Source: AC-56 sp963702195
GTDB lineage: Bacteria > Actinomycetota > Thermoleophilia > Solirubrobacterales > 70-9
Assembly: GCA_963702195.1 (NCBI GenBank)
Contig: OY969725.1
Coordinates: forward strand, 2,604,001-2,668,000
Length of the DNA: 64,000 nt
Reading direction: 5' to 3'
Made by a program: the position numbers and the translations under genes. The notes beneath the pieces are model-generated. The model saw nothing but the letters and a program-made list of their open reading frames with translations, was not told where the DNA came from and ran no database searches. This document shows, one piece after another, positions 53,255 through 61,238 of the stretch; the first letter of the stretch is position 1, and the number at the start of each line of letters is the position of its first letter.

Positions 53255-54446
53255 GTGTCAGGACCTCCTCGGCCAGCTCACGGTAGTACCTGGCTGCGTT
53301 TCCCTGCGGATCGTACTTGAGCACGCTGGAGCCCCTGACCGGCGCCTCGGCGAACTTGATGGCCTTGCGGATGCGCGACTTGAAGACGAGCTCTCCGAAG
53401 TTCTCCTCGAGGATCTCCACCGCCTCCTTGGCGTGGATTGTGCGCGAGTCGAGCATCGTCGGGAGGATTCCCTCGATTTGGACCCTCGGGTTCAGGTTCT
53501 CACGGATCATCTCGAGCGTGTTCTGGAGCTGGACGAGGCCCCTCATCGAGAGATATTCGCATTGGACGGGGACGATCACCTTGTCCGACGCCGTCAGCGC
53601 GTTGACGGTGAGCAATCCGAGGCTCGGCGGCGTGTCGATGCAGACGAAGTCGTAGTCGTCGACGACGGCCGACAGAGCCTTCTCCAGCGAGCGCTCCCGG
53701 CCGATCTGCATGCTCATCGCGATCTCGGCGCCCGCGAGGTCGATCGAGGCGACGGCGATGTCGATCTCGCGCTCCTGGATCACGTCGCGGATCGGGATGT
53801 GGTCGACCAGGACGTCGTACATCGACCGGTCGACCTTGTCGGGGTCGATGCCCTGGCTCATCGTCAGGTTGCCCTGCGGATCCAGGTCGACGGCCAGCAC
53901 CTTGTGGCCGGACTCCTTGAACGCGACGGCAAGGTTCAGGGTCGTGGTCGTCTTCGCGACGCCGCCCTTCTGGTTGGCGAAGGAGATGATCTTCGCGCGC
54001 CGCTCCGACTCGTCGCCGATGTGAGCTCCCGGCGGCCGTCCCATGCCCGGGCGGCGGACCGGCGCGAGCGCCTGCTCGGCGCTCAGGCGCTGATCGTCGC
54101 CGTCCTGCGGCTCGGAAAGGTTCGTGGGCGGCATCGGCTTGGCCTCGGCCGGCGCGGACTCGGTGGTCGCGGCGGGCTCGGGCTCGGGATCCGGCTCGGG
54201 CTCGGGCTCGGGGGCGGGCTCGGGCTCGGGGGCGCTCTGGGGCTCCTCGGCAACGACCGGGGGCGTCTCCGGGCGCTCCGGCGTCCCCTCGACCTGCGTC
54301 TCCTCGACCTCCGGGGTCTTCTCCGCGGCCGTCTCGGGCTCGCTCGGCTCGGGAGCCGCCTCAGGCTTGCGCGGGCCGCCGTTGGTCGACCACTCGTCCC
54401 CGCTCAGGGGGACGTCTGACTTGGAACCACGATTGAAGAGACCCAT
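53241..54446 (-). CDS. ParA/MinD-type ATPase with a 145-residue acidic N-terminal extension
   Basis: Deviant Walker ATPase, 401 residues. The core from about residue 150 has KGGVAKTT (160-167), LAVDLDPQGNLT and FVCIDTPPSLGLLTVNAL, as in Soj/ParA. There is no ParB gene or parS site next to it. The N-terminus MGLFNRGSK is followed by about 130 residues dominated by Glu and Pro. With ftsZ overlapping downstream, it may place the division ring or another structure rather than DNA. The two extensions look alike in composition. Confidence 0.93.
   Translation of the reverse strand: MGLFNRGSKSDVPLSGDEWSTNGGPRKPEAAPEPSEPETAAEKTPEVEETQVEGTPERPETPPVVAEEPQSAPEPEPAPEPEPEPDPEPEPAATTESAPAEAKPMPPTNLSEPQDGDDQRLSAEQALAPVRRPGMGRPPGAHIGDESERRAKIISFANQKGGVAKTTTTLNLAVAFKESGHKVLAVDLDPQGNLTMSQGIDPDKVDRSMYDVLVDHIPIRDVIQEREIDIAVASIDLAGAEIAMSMQIGRERSLEKALSAVVDDYDFVCIDTPPSLGLLTVNALTASDKVIVPVQCEYLSMRGLVQLQNTLEMIRENLNPRVQIEGILPTMLDSRTIHAKEAVEILEENFGELVFKSRIRKAIKFAEAPVRGSSVLKYDPQGNAARYYRELAEEVLTHGAS
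54174..54230. repeat. Low-complexity (Glu-Pro)n repeat inside parA
   Basis: A repeated six-base unit (minus strand GAGCCC/GAGCCG) coding the EPEPEP stretch of the ParA extension; likely length-variable. Confidence 0.75.
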
Positions 54447-54539
54447 TGATCGCGCTTATTCGCACGCTCTTGTGCGTTTCCTCCTCATGAGACGCATTCG
54501 TCGCGTGCACATTCGGCTGCCGATGGGTGCGATGGCCGG

Positions 54540-54560
54540 AAAACGTCCGCCGTGCGGACG
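54540..54560 (-). terminator. Hairpin plus T-run in the parA leader
   Basis: On the minus strand CGTCCG and CGGACG form a 6-bp stem around five bases, followed by TTTT. It lies about 95 bases before the parA start, so it could act as a small attenuator rather than an end-of-gene terminator. Confidence 0.35.
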
Positions 54561-54624
54561 GAATCCATCGATCATCGGCCGTGTGGCCGCTGGACCGCCT
54601 GTTTAGTGGCTCGAGGGTCGCGGG

Positions 54625-54630
54625 TATGTT
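54625..54630 (+). promoter_or_regulatory. Possible -10 box of the first ArsA-like gene
   Basis: TATGTT six bases before the GTG start, with no ribosome site, consistent with a leaderless message. Confidence 0.4.
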
Positions 54631-54636
54631 GCTGAG

Positions 54637-55557
54637 GTGCGCGAGCTCCTGGACAAGCGCCTGGTGATCGTCACCGGGAAGGGTGGCGTCGGCAAGTCGA
54701 CGGTGGCGCTGGCCATGGGCCTCGCAGCGGCGGCCGAGGGCCGGCGGACGATCGTGTGCGAGGTGTCGTCCCAGGAGCACACGTCCCACGTCTTCAACCG
54801 TGCCGAGGTGGGCTTTCACGAGGTGGAGATGGCCGAGAACCTCTGGGCGATCTCCATCGATCCCGACGAGGCGATGCGGGAGTACCTGCTCATCCAGCTG
54901 AAGGTCCGCGCGATGCGCGACCTGCTGTACCGGTCGCGGATCTTCGGCTATCTGGCCGCAGCCACCCCGGGGCTCCGCGAGCTGGTGACGATCGGGAAGA
55001 TCTGGGAGGTCGCGCTGCCGGACCGCAAGGTGAAGAAGGCCCGCGAGTACGACCTCGTGATCGTCGACGCGCCGGCGACCGGACACGGCGTCGCGTTCCT
55101 GCAGACGCCGCGCACGTTCGCCAACGTCGCGCGGGTCGGGCCGATCAAGGCCCAGGCGGAGGCGCTCGAGACCTTCCTCGTCAACCACCGGAAGACCGGC
55201 GTCGCCATTGTCGCCCTGCCCGAGGAGATGCCGGTCAACGAGACCGCATCGCTCGAGCGGACCCTCACCGAGGACGTCGGCGTCTCGGTCGACCGCGTCT
55301 ACATGAACGCCCTGTATGAGGAGCGGTTCTCGAGCGACGAGGCGGAGCGCCTGGAGGCCACCTCGTCGAACGGCAACGGGGCCCTCCGGGCGGCATCTCG
55401 CGCGGCTCTCAGCGAGACGCGGCGCGCGGCGGCGCAGCGGGAGCAGCTGGCGCGACTCACGGAGCTCGTGAGTGCGCCGGTGCGGACGCTGCCGTTCATG
55501 TTCGAGCCGGAGCTGGGCGTGGACGAGATCCGCGAGCTGTCCGGGGAGATCGACTGA
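54637..55557 (+). CDS. ArsA/GET3-like ATPase, first of a pair (Rv3679-like)
   Basis: A 306-residue ATPase. The deviant P-loop is KGGVGKST (15-22), with LVIVDAPATGHG as switch II. Adjacent, separately encoded ArsA-like ATPases are a hallmark of actinobacteria; in M. tuberculosis the pair Rv3679/Rv3680 has been tied to tolerance of glycerol-derived metabolites. No arsenic genes lie nearby. It starts with GTG; the second gene begins one base after its stop. Confidence 0.92.
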   Translation: MRELLDKRLVIVTGKGGVGKSTVALAMGLAAAAEGRRTIVCEVSSQEHTSHVFNRAEVGFHEVEMAENLWAISIDPDEAMREYLLIQLKVRAMRDLLYRSRIFGYLAAATPGLRELVTIGKIWEVALPDRKVKKAREYDLVIVDAPATGHGVAFLQTPRTFANVARVGPIKAQAEALETFLVNHRKTGVAIVALPEEMPVNETASLERTLTEDVGVSVDRVYMNALYEERFSSDEAERLEATSSNGNGALRAASRAALSETRRAAAQREQLARLTELVSAPVRTLPFMFEPELGVDEIRELSGEID

Positions 55558-55558
55558 C

Positions 55559-56713
55559 ATGGCCGGCGTCGGCGAGCTGCTCGACGGCAAGCGCGTCTGC
55601 ATCTGTGCGGGCTCGGGTGGCGTGGGCAAGACGACGAGCTCGGCGGCGATCGCCGCGGGGATGGCCGCGCGCGGCAAGAAGGTGGCGGTGCTCACGATCG
55701 ATCCGGCCAAGCGGCTCGCCGACTCGCTCGGGCTGCCGGAGCTGGGCAACGAGGAGCGGCAGGTCGACCCGAAGCTGTTCGCCGACGCGGGCATCGACAC
55801 CCAGGGCGGTGAGCTGTGGGCCATGATGCTCGACGCCAAGGCGACCTTCGACGAGCTCGTGCGCCGGCACGCCCCCGACGCCGAGACCCGCGACCGGATC
55901 CTCTCCAACCGGATCTACCAGCAGCTGTCTGCCGCGCTGGCGGGCTCGCAGGAGTACATGGCGATGGAGAAGCTCTTCGAGCTCCACGCCGAGGACCGGT
56001 ACGACCTGCTCGTGCTCGACACGCCTCCCAGCCGCAACGCCCTCGACTTCCTAGAGGCTCCTCGGCGCCTGATGCAATTCATCGAGGGCCGCGCGCTCCA
56101 GGTGTTCATGAAGCCGACCGGCCTCGGGATGAAGGTGTTCGGGCGCGGAACGTCGATGATGTTCTCCGTCCTGCGCCGCCTCACCGGCGTCGAGGTGCTC
56201 GAGGACCTGTCCGAGTTCTTCCAGGCCTTCAGCGGCATGGTCGGGGGCTTCCGCGAGCGCGCCAAGCGGGTGAGCGAGCTGCTCGCGAACCCGGAGACGT
56301 GCTTCCTCGTCGTCTGCGCGCCGCAGGGGGAGCCGATCACCGAGGCGGTGTACTTCCATCGCAAGCTGGTCGAGGCGAAGCTGCCGTTCGGCGGCGTGAT
56401 CGTCAACAAGGTCCACTACGAGTCAGAGCTCCCGGACTACGACCATGACGCCCTGCGAAGCGAGCTCCTCGCGGCGCTGCGCGACGAGGATCTCGCCCGC
56501 CGGGTGATCTCCAACTTCGACGACTACCGGGCGCTGGCCGCGCGCGACCTTCAGAACATCAAGCGGCTCACCGCCGAGATGCGCGCCCGGCTCGTGATCC
56601 AGGTCCCGTACCTGGACACCGACATCCACGACCTCGCGGGGCTCATGCGCATCAACGACTATTTGTTCGCGGCCGGCGCGCGCGAGCGGACCGCAATCGC
56701 CGCCGAGGCCTAG
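55559..56713 (+). CDS. ArsA/GET3-like ATPase, second of a pair (Rv3680-like)
   Basis: A 384-residue ATPase with the P-loop GSGGVGKT (18-25), LTIDPAKRLADSLGL and LVLDTPPSRNALDFLEAPRRL. It has a long helical middle (MKPTGLGMKVFGRGTSMMFSVL) that could cover a hydrophobic groove, as in Get3. Probably forms a heterodimer or heterotetramer with the preceding protein. Its stop is followed by a strong hairpin. Confidence 0.92.
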   Translation: MAGVGELLDGKRVCICAGSGGVGKTTSSAAIAAGMAARGKKVAVLTIDPAKRLADSLGLPELGNEERQVDPKLFADAGIDTQGGELWAMMLDAKATFDELVRRHAPDAETRDRILSNRIYQQLSAALAGSQEYMAMEKLFELHAEDRYDLLVLDTPPSRNALDFLEAPRRLMQFIEGRALQVFMKPTGLGMKVFGRGTSMMFSVLRRLTGVEVLEDLSEFFQAFSGMVGGFRERAKRVSELLANPETCFLVVCAPQGEPITEAVYFHRKLVEAKLPFGGVIVNKVHYESELPDYDHDALRSELLAALRDEDLARRVISNFDDYRALAARDLQNIKRLTAEMRARLVIQVPYLDTDIHDLAGLMRINDYLFAAGARERTAIAAEA

Positions 56714-56724
56714 AGAGGCCCGAG

Positions 56725-56749
56725 CCCGGCGGGCACAGGGCCCGCCGGG
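56725..56749. terminator. Bidirectional terminator-like hairpin
   Basis: CCCGGCGGGC and GCCCGCCGGG form a perfect 10-bp stem with a five-base loop between two convergent genes. There is no T-run, so it may act through Rho-independent pausing or as an mRNA 3' barrier. Confidence 0.55.
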
Positions 56750-56807
56750 AGCTCAAGCCGCTCTTCCTGGGTGATCGGAGGAGAAAGCTCTCGGGTGCTG
56801 GGCCTCG

Positions 56808-58754
56808 TCAGGAGGCGTGGATCTGGGCGCGGCGCCGGCGGTCGTAGCTCAGCTCGCGCACGTTCCACTCGGTCGTCTCCGGCCTCGGGAACAGGTAGGC
56901 CACGCGCTCGCGCGTGTCGGGGCGCTCCTCCGGCTCCTCCTCGGCGGGGGGCTGCTCCTCGACGAGCTCGGCAAGTCTCGAGCGCCGCAGCCGCTCCACC
57001 TCGTCGACGGTGGCCGGCTCGGGCTCGCGAGCATCTGCGTTGCGTTCGAACACTGTCTCCTCCTCCTCGAAGCGGGGGTGTGACTCGACCGTGATTCGCC
57101 CCTCGGGCTCCGGGACCTGCACGGATTCCGTCTCCGTCTCCGGCTCGGCCTCGTGCCACTCGCCGGGCACGTCGATCCAGAGCGCCTCCTGTTCGGAACC
57201 AGCCGCACCCGTTCCAAACGGGTGCCGGGGATGGTTCCTCACCCGCTCGCCATCCTCGGCTCGCTCCTCCAGGGCGGGCTCGGGCTCGGGGTCCTCCTCG
57301 CCGTCGGCCGCGGGCTCGGCATCGCTCTCGGCGGGCGAGGGCTCCTCCTGAAGCGCCTCCTCGAGCTCGGACACCGACATCTCGCGGGTCTCGCCGGAAC
57401 CGTCCGCGGCGACATCCCATTCCGCAGAATCGCCCCGCTGCTCGGCGCGCCCCTCGCCTACCGCGAGGCCGTCGGCGAGCAGGATCTCGTCCGCGGTCGC
57501 CCGCAGGTCGCTGCCGAGGTGCCCGCATGCGGCATCCCTCAAGATCGCCCGCGTCAGGTCCTCGACCAGGGCGGCCGTCTGCGCGGGGGTGGCGGCTCCC
57601 TCGCCGACGGGGGCGGGCTCCCCGCTCCACAGCTCGCGTTCCAGGCCCACCGCGCGGTCGATGACAGCCTTGACCTCGCCGCGCTGCTCAGGCTCGGCGC
57701 AGAGCGCCGCGACGCGGATCGGCAGGCCCAGCTGGGCGGCGCCGCCGCCCTCGAGCACGAAGCGAAGCGTCAGGAGGTAATCGTTGAGAGCGTCGATGAC
57801 GACCGCGCGCTCGAGGCCCGCTTCGAAGCGGGAGATCGCACGCGCCAGCGCGCCGGAAAGCTCCGGCTCGCTCTTCGCGGGGCGGCCGAACGCGGTCGAG
57901 CGGTAGGCGAGCGTCCGCGAGAAGATTGCGAGGTCGGAAAGCTCCTCCTCGACCAGCCGGTAGCCGCCCGGGCGCGGGCGCCCTGCGCCGGTCGCGATCC
58001 GGCGCCAGCGATGCTCCCCGGCGCGGGTCCACGCGTACGGGCCGAGCCCCACGCCTCCGCCCGCGTAGAGGCGCAGCGTGGTGATGAGCTGACGGAACGC
58101 CTCGACCGCCCGCGCGCCGGCGTCCAGGCTTCGGCCGTCGGCTGGGTCGGCGTCGCTGACCCGCGTCGCCGCGAGGAAGGTCGGCTCCCAGCCGGCGGAA
58201 CCCGAGCCCTCGGCGGCCTTCGCCTCGGCGGGGACGTCGACGGTGTCTGCGCGCACGATGGTGGCGGTGGCAAGCTCGAGCCGCGTGATGGGCATGTGGA
58301 CGCCGCGAAGCGGAACGACCACCTCGATCTCGTCCGCCGCGACCTCTCCCCCGGCTTCGAGCTCCGCGATCGCGGCGCCCAGACGGGCGTCGTCCGGCGA
58401 GAAGTCCGTCGAGCCGGCCCACAGCCGGCACAGGAAGACCACGCCGGCGAGCTCGCCGCGCTTGCGCGGATCGCCGGGCACGCCGATGCCGAAGCTCTCC
58501 AGGTAGGCCGAGGACAGCTCGGCCGACTCGATCGCCGCGCAGGCGGCGCCAAAGGAGTCAAGCGCGCTGAGGCTCTTCGAGTGATCGCGGATGAAGCGCT
58601 CGGTGAGCGGAACGTATTGCGGCAGCGGCGATCCGGCCTCGCCCTCGTGTACGTCGTACGGAAGCTGCTCGCCCTGCGCCACCAGCTCACGGAGGCGCTT
58701 CGAGGCGTCGCGGGCCATCACCTTCAACGCCTCACCGACGACTAGATCACGCAT
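56808..58754 (-). CDS. Large acidic protein, unassigned
   Basis: A 648-residue protein I do not recognise. Residues 1-410 look folded and mainly helical, with a motif-like stretch (FGRPAKSEPELSGALARAISRFEAGLERAVVIDAL cut into 295-330) and LTLRFVLEGGGAAQLGLPIRVAALC; this has the feel of a HEPN-type helical bundle, but I cannot support that call. Residues 450-610 are very acidic with many Glu/Pro repeats. The end is basic (SYDRRRRAQIHAS). No membrane helix. It starts at ATG 58754, 40 bases after an inverted repeat. Convergent with the ArsA-like genes. Confidence 0.75.
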   Translation of the reverse strand: MRDLVVGEALKVMARDASKRLRELVAQGEQLPYDVHEGEAGSPLPQYVPLTERFIRDHSKSLSALDSFGAACAAIESAELSSAYLESFGIGVPGDPRKRGELAGVVFLCRLWAGSTDFSPDDARLGAAIAELEAGGEVAADEIEVVVPLRGVHMPITRLELATATIVRADTVDVPAEAKAAEGSGSAGWEPTFLAATRVSDADPADGRSLDAGARAVEAFRQLITTLRLYAGGGVGLGPYAWTRAGEHRWRRIATGAGRPRPGGYRLVEEELSDLAIFSRTLAYRSTAFGRPAKSEPELSGALARAISRFEAGLERAVVIDALNDYLLTLRFVLEGGGAAQLGLPIRVAALCAEPEQRGEVKAVIDRAVGLERELWSGEPAPVGEGAATPAQTAALVEDLTRAILRDAACGHLGSDLRATADEILLADGLAVGEGRAEQRGDSAEWDVAADGSGETREMSVSELEEALQEEPSPAESDAEPAADGEEDPEPEPALEERAEDGERVRNHPRHPFGTGAAGSEQEALWIDVPGEWHEAEPETETESVQVPEPEGRITVESHPRFEEEETVFERNADAREPEPATVDEVERLRRSRLAELVEEQPPAEEEPEERPDTRERVAYLFPRPETTEWNVRELSYDRRRRAQIHAS

Positions 58755-58792
58755 GACCGCACGCTTCGCCCACGCACGGGCCCCTCCTGCGG

Positions 58793-58810
58793 CTGCAACC
58801 GGGGTTGCAG
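58793..58810. promoter_or_regulatory. 18-bp palindrome between the HxlR gene and the large acidic gene
   Basis: CTGCAACC-GG-GGTTGCAG, 8-bp arms. It lies 24 bases after the HxlR stop and 39 bases before the start of the acidic-protein gene. It could be an operator or a terminator hairpin. Confidence 0.45.
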
Positions 58811-58833
58811 TCAGAGATGACTAGGAGCGGCGC

Positions 58834-59172
58834 TCAGGCGGCGACGGCGGGCTGGGCGCGCTCGCTCTTCAGGAGCCAACGACGTCCGTAGGCGCGCATG
58901 TCCTCGATCAGCGGAACGAGCGCGCGGCCCTTCTCGGTCAGCGCGTACTCGACCCGTGGCGGGACCTCGGGATAGGTGCGACGCTCGACGATGTCGTTGT
59001 CCTCGAGCGCCCGCAGGCGGAGGGAGAGGGTGCGCGGGCTGATGCCGTCGAGCGATCGCTCGAGCTCACAGAAGCGCTGGCTTCCCTCGGCCAGGTCGCG
59101 AATCAGAAGGAGTGTCCACTTGCCGGAGATGATCTCCGCACAACATCCGACGGGACATGGATTCTCGGTCAT
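58834..59172 (-). CDS. HxlR family transcriptional regulator
   Basis: A 112-residue winged-helix regulator: CCAEIISGKWTLLLIRDLAEGSQRFCELERSLDGISPRTLSLRLRAL spread over residues 10-60. The N-terminus has C6, C10 and C11, and C34 follows; Cys in this region is typical of redox- or aldehyde-sensing HxlR proteins. The target is unknown; the palindrome downstream is a candidate. Confidence 0.92.
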   Translation of the reverse strand: MTENPCPVGCCAEIISGKWTLLLIRDLAEGSQRFCELERSLDGISPRTLSLRLRALEDNDIVERRTYPEVPPRVEYALTEKGRALVPLIEDMRAYGRRWLLKSERAQPAVAA

Positions 59173-59236
59173 TTGCGGCTAAATGGCAGGGACGAGGTCG
59201 TTGGTAGCGGCTCCCCCACCGCAAGGCCGAGTATAG

Positions 59237-60388
59237 CTAGTGCTTTACGGAATGAAGTGACTCTTCAGCGCGGTCGCCGTTGCCCATGACCTGCTCGATC
59301 CCGCTCGCCCGCTGGCCCTGGGCGGCGAGCATGAGCTTGAAGTCGTGGGCGCTCGAGGCGACCTCGAACGCGGTCTCCTCGGCGATGTTCTCGTCGACGA
59401 CGTGCCTCAGGAGGGCCTGGTCGAAGGTCTGCATTCCGTAGTAGGAGCCCTCGGCGATGACCTCCGTGATCCGGCCGGTCTCCTGCGGGTTGAGGATCAG
59501 GTCCTGCACGCGGCCGGTGACCACCATGACCTCGCACACCGCGACGCGCCCGTTGCCGTCGATCCTCGGCACCAGCCGCTGCGAGACGGCCCCGCGCAGC
59601 GTCGAGGCGAGCATCACCCGCGCCTGCTGCTGCAGGTGCGGCGGGAAGAAGTCGATGATCCGGTTGATCGTCTCCGAGGCGTCCAGGGTGTGGAGCGTGG
59701 AGAGCACCAGGTGCCCGGTCTCGGCGGCGGCGAGTGCGGTCCGCACCGTCTCCTCGTCGCGCATCTCCCCGATCAGGATCACGTCCGGGTCCTGGCGCAG
59801 CACGCGCCGCATCGCGCGAGCGAAGCTCTCGGTGTCCTGGCCCACCTCGCGCTGGTTGATGATCGAGAGCTTGTCCCGGTGCAGGTACTCGATCGGGTCC
59901 TCGAGCGTCACGACGTGCCGGGAGCGGCTCGAGTTGATGTGGTCGATCATCGCGGCCAGCGTGGTCGACTTGCCGGAGCCGGTGGTGCCGGTGAGCAGGA
60001 CGATCCCCCGCGGCTGCTCGGCGAGCTCCCGGATCACGTCCGGCAGGCCCAGGTCGTCGATCGTCCGGACCTGGAACGGGATCGCCCGGCAGGCGATCGA
60101 GACCCAGCCGCGCTGGCGGAACGCGTTGACGCGGAATCGCGACAGACCGCGGATCTCGTAGGAGAAGTCGACCTCGCCCTCGTCCGCGAACTCCTTGAGC
60201 AAAGCGGCGTCGGTGAGGATGCGCTCGAGCGCGGCCTCGGTCTCCTCGGCGTTCAGCGAGTCTGCGTCCTCGATCGGCTTCAGCGCACCGTGGACGCGCG
60301 CCATCGGTGGCGAGGCCACCTTCACGTGAAGGTCCGAGCCCTCCCGCTCGACCACGTAGCGCAGCGCCGCGTCGATATCGAACGCCAT
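59237..60388 (-). CDS. pilT: Type IV pilus retraction ATPase PilT
   Basis: Hexameric AAA-like ATPase that retracts type IV pili. The 383-residue protein has the Walker A GTTGSGKST, the Asp box LEDPIEYLH, Walker B DPDVILIGEMRDEETV and the His box GHLVLSTLHTLDASET. The PilT/PilU-type AIRNLIRE motif is replaced by QTFDQALLRHV, as in many actinobacterial homologues. The start is ATG 60388 or GTG one codon earlier. No other pilus gene is in the window. Confidence 0.93.
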   Translation of the reverse strand: MAFDIDAALRYVVEREGSDLHVKVASPPMARVHGALKPIEDADSLNAEETEAALERILTDAALLKEFADEGEVDFSYEIRGLSRFRVNAFRQRGWVSIACRAIPFQVRTIDDLGLPDVIRELAEQPRGIVLLTGTTGSGKSTTLAAMIDHINSSRSRHVVTLEDPIEYLHRDKLSIINQREVGQDTESFARAMRRVLRQDPDVILIGEMRDEETVRTALAAAETGHLVLSTLHTLDASETINRIIDFFPPHLQQQARVMLASTLRGAVSQRLVPRIDGNGRVAVCEVMVVTGRVQDLILNPQETGRITEVIAEGSYYGMQTFDQALLRHVVDENIAEETAFEVASSAHDFKLMLAAQGQRASGIEQVMGNGDRAEESLHSVKH

Positions 60389-60453
60389 CACACCGGTTAT
60401 CGGTGCTTCGGGGCCCCGCTTTAGGGATGCGGACGGATGTCGAGGCTGCCTCG

Positions 60454-60459
60454 TAGCCT
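60454..60459 (+). promoter_or_regulatory. Possible -10 box of the GNAT gene
   Basis: TAGCCT seven bases before the ATG at 60467, with no ribosome site. Confidence 0.35.
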
Positions 60460-60466
60460 CACGCGC

Positions 60467-61234
60467 ATGACATCCAAGGAGGAGGAGCTACGCCGCGCTC
60501 TCGCCTTCATGGCGCGAGTGGACGAGGGCGCCGCCAGCGAGGTGCGCGAGTGGAGCCTCGGCACCGCGCTCGTCACGCCCGAGCTGCCCAGGGTCTGGGA
60601 TGCGAGCTACCTCCGGGTCGAGCGGCCCGGCAACGGCGAGCGGGCCGGCGCTGAAGCGATCGAGGTCTCACACGCGGCCGGCCTCGCACACGCCGCGGTG
60701 GTGGTGAGCGACGAGGACGACGCCGCGTCGCTGCGGCCGGGCCTTCAGGCGGCGGAGTTCGAGGAGGTGCGCTTCGTGCTGATGGTGCTCCGGAAGGTGC
60801 CGCCGGCGCCCGACGCGGCGATCCGAGAGGCCTCGTTCGCCGACGTGGCGCCGAGTCGCCGCCAGATCACGCTCGAGCTGTTTCCCGGCGACCAGGCTCT
60901 CGCCGAGCAGCTCGGCGAGCTCGATCGCCGCCTCGAGGCGACGATCGGGGGGCGCTGGTTCGCGATCCGCGAGGGCGACGACGTGGTCTCCCGAGCCTGG
61001 CTGCTCGGGAGCGAGGGCGTCGGCCAGGTGGAGGACGTGGCGACGTCGAGCTCACACCGGGGGGAGGGACTTGCCCGGGGCGTGGTCAGCGCGGCGGCCC
61101 GCGCCTCCACCGAGAGCGGCAACGAGCTCACGTTCGTGATCGCCAATGACGACGAGACGACACCGGAGCTCTACCGCAAGACCGGATTCGAGCCGATCGG
61201 CTTCAAGTGGCGCTTTGTGAAGCGCCTGACCTAA
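60467..61234 (+). CDS. GNAT family N-acetyltransferase
   Basis: A 255-residue protein. The C-terminal half is a standard GNAT domain (VEDVATSSSHRGEGLARGVVSAAARA, then LYRKTGFEPIGFKWRFVK); the N-terminal 110 residues form a second, degenerate GNAT-like unit without the acetyl-CoA loop. Substrate unknown. Convergent with the sigma factor gene, four bases from it. Confidence 0.87.
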   Translation: MTSKEEELRRALAFMARVDEGAASEVREWSLGTALVTPELPRVWDASYLRVERPGNGERAGAEAIEVSHAAGLAHAAVVVSDEDDAASLRPGLQAAEFEEVRFVLMVLRKVPPAPDAAIREASFADVAPSRRQITLELFPGDQALAEQLGELDRRLEATIGGRWFAIREGDDVVSRAWLLGSEGVGQVEDVATSSSHRGEGLARGVVSAAARASTESGNELTFVIANDDETTPELYRKTGFEPIGFKWRFVKRLT

Positions 61235-61238
61235 CGGT

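Larger units (their letters stand above)
54447..54636. promoter_or_regulatory. Divergent region between parA and the ArsA-like pair
   Basis: A 190-bp gap containing a hairpin in the parA leader (54540-54560) and TATGTT at 54625-54630 before the ArsA-like gene. A TTG/TTGACA-type -35 box is not obvious for either side. Confidence 0.4.

Noticed and set aside
54361..55908. Minus-strand 515-codon open frame across the parA upstream region and the ArsA-like genes
   Set aside because: It is antisense to the first ArsA-like ATPase and has no motif; the plus-strand P-loop and operon structure are convincing.
54637..56713. Arsenite efflux function for the ArsA-like pair
   Set aside because: No arsB, arsC, arsD or arsR nearby, and adjacent ArsA-like pairs in actinobacteria are known without any arsenic role.
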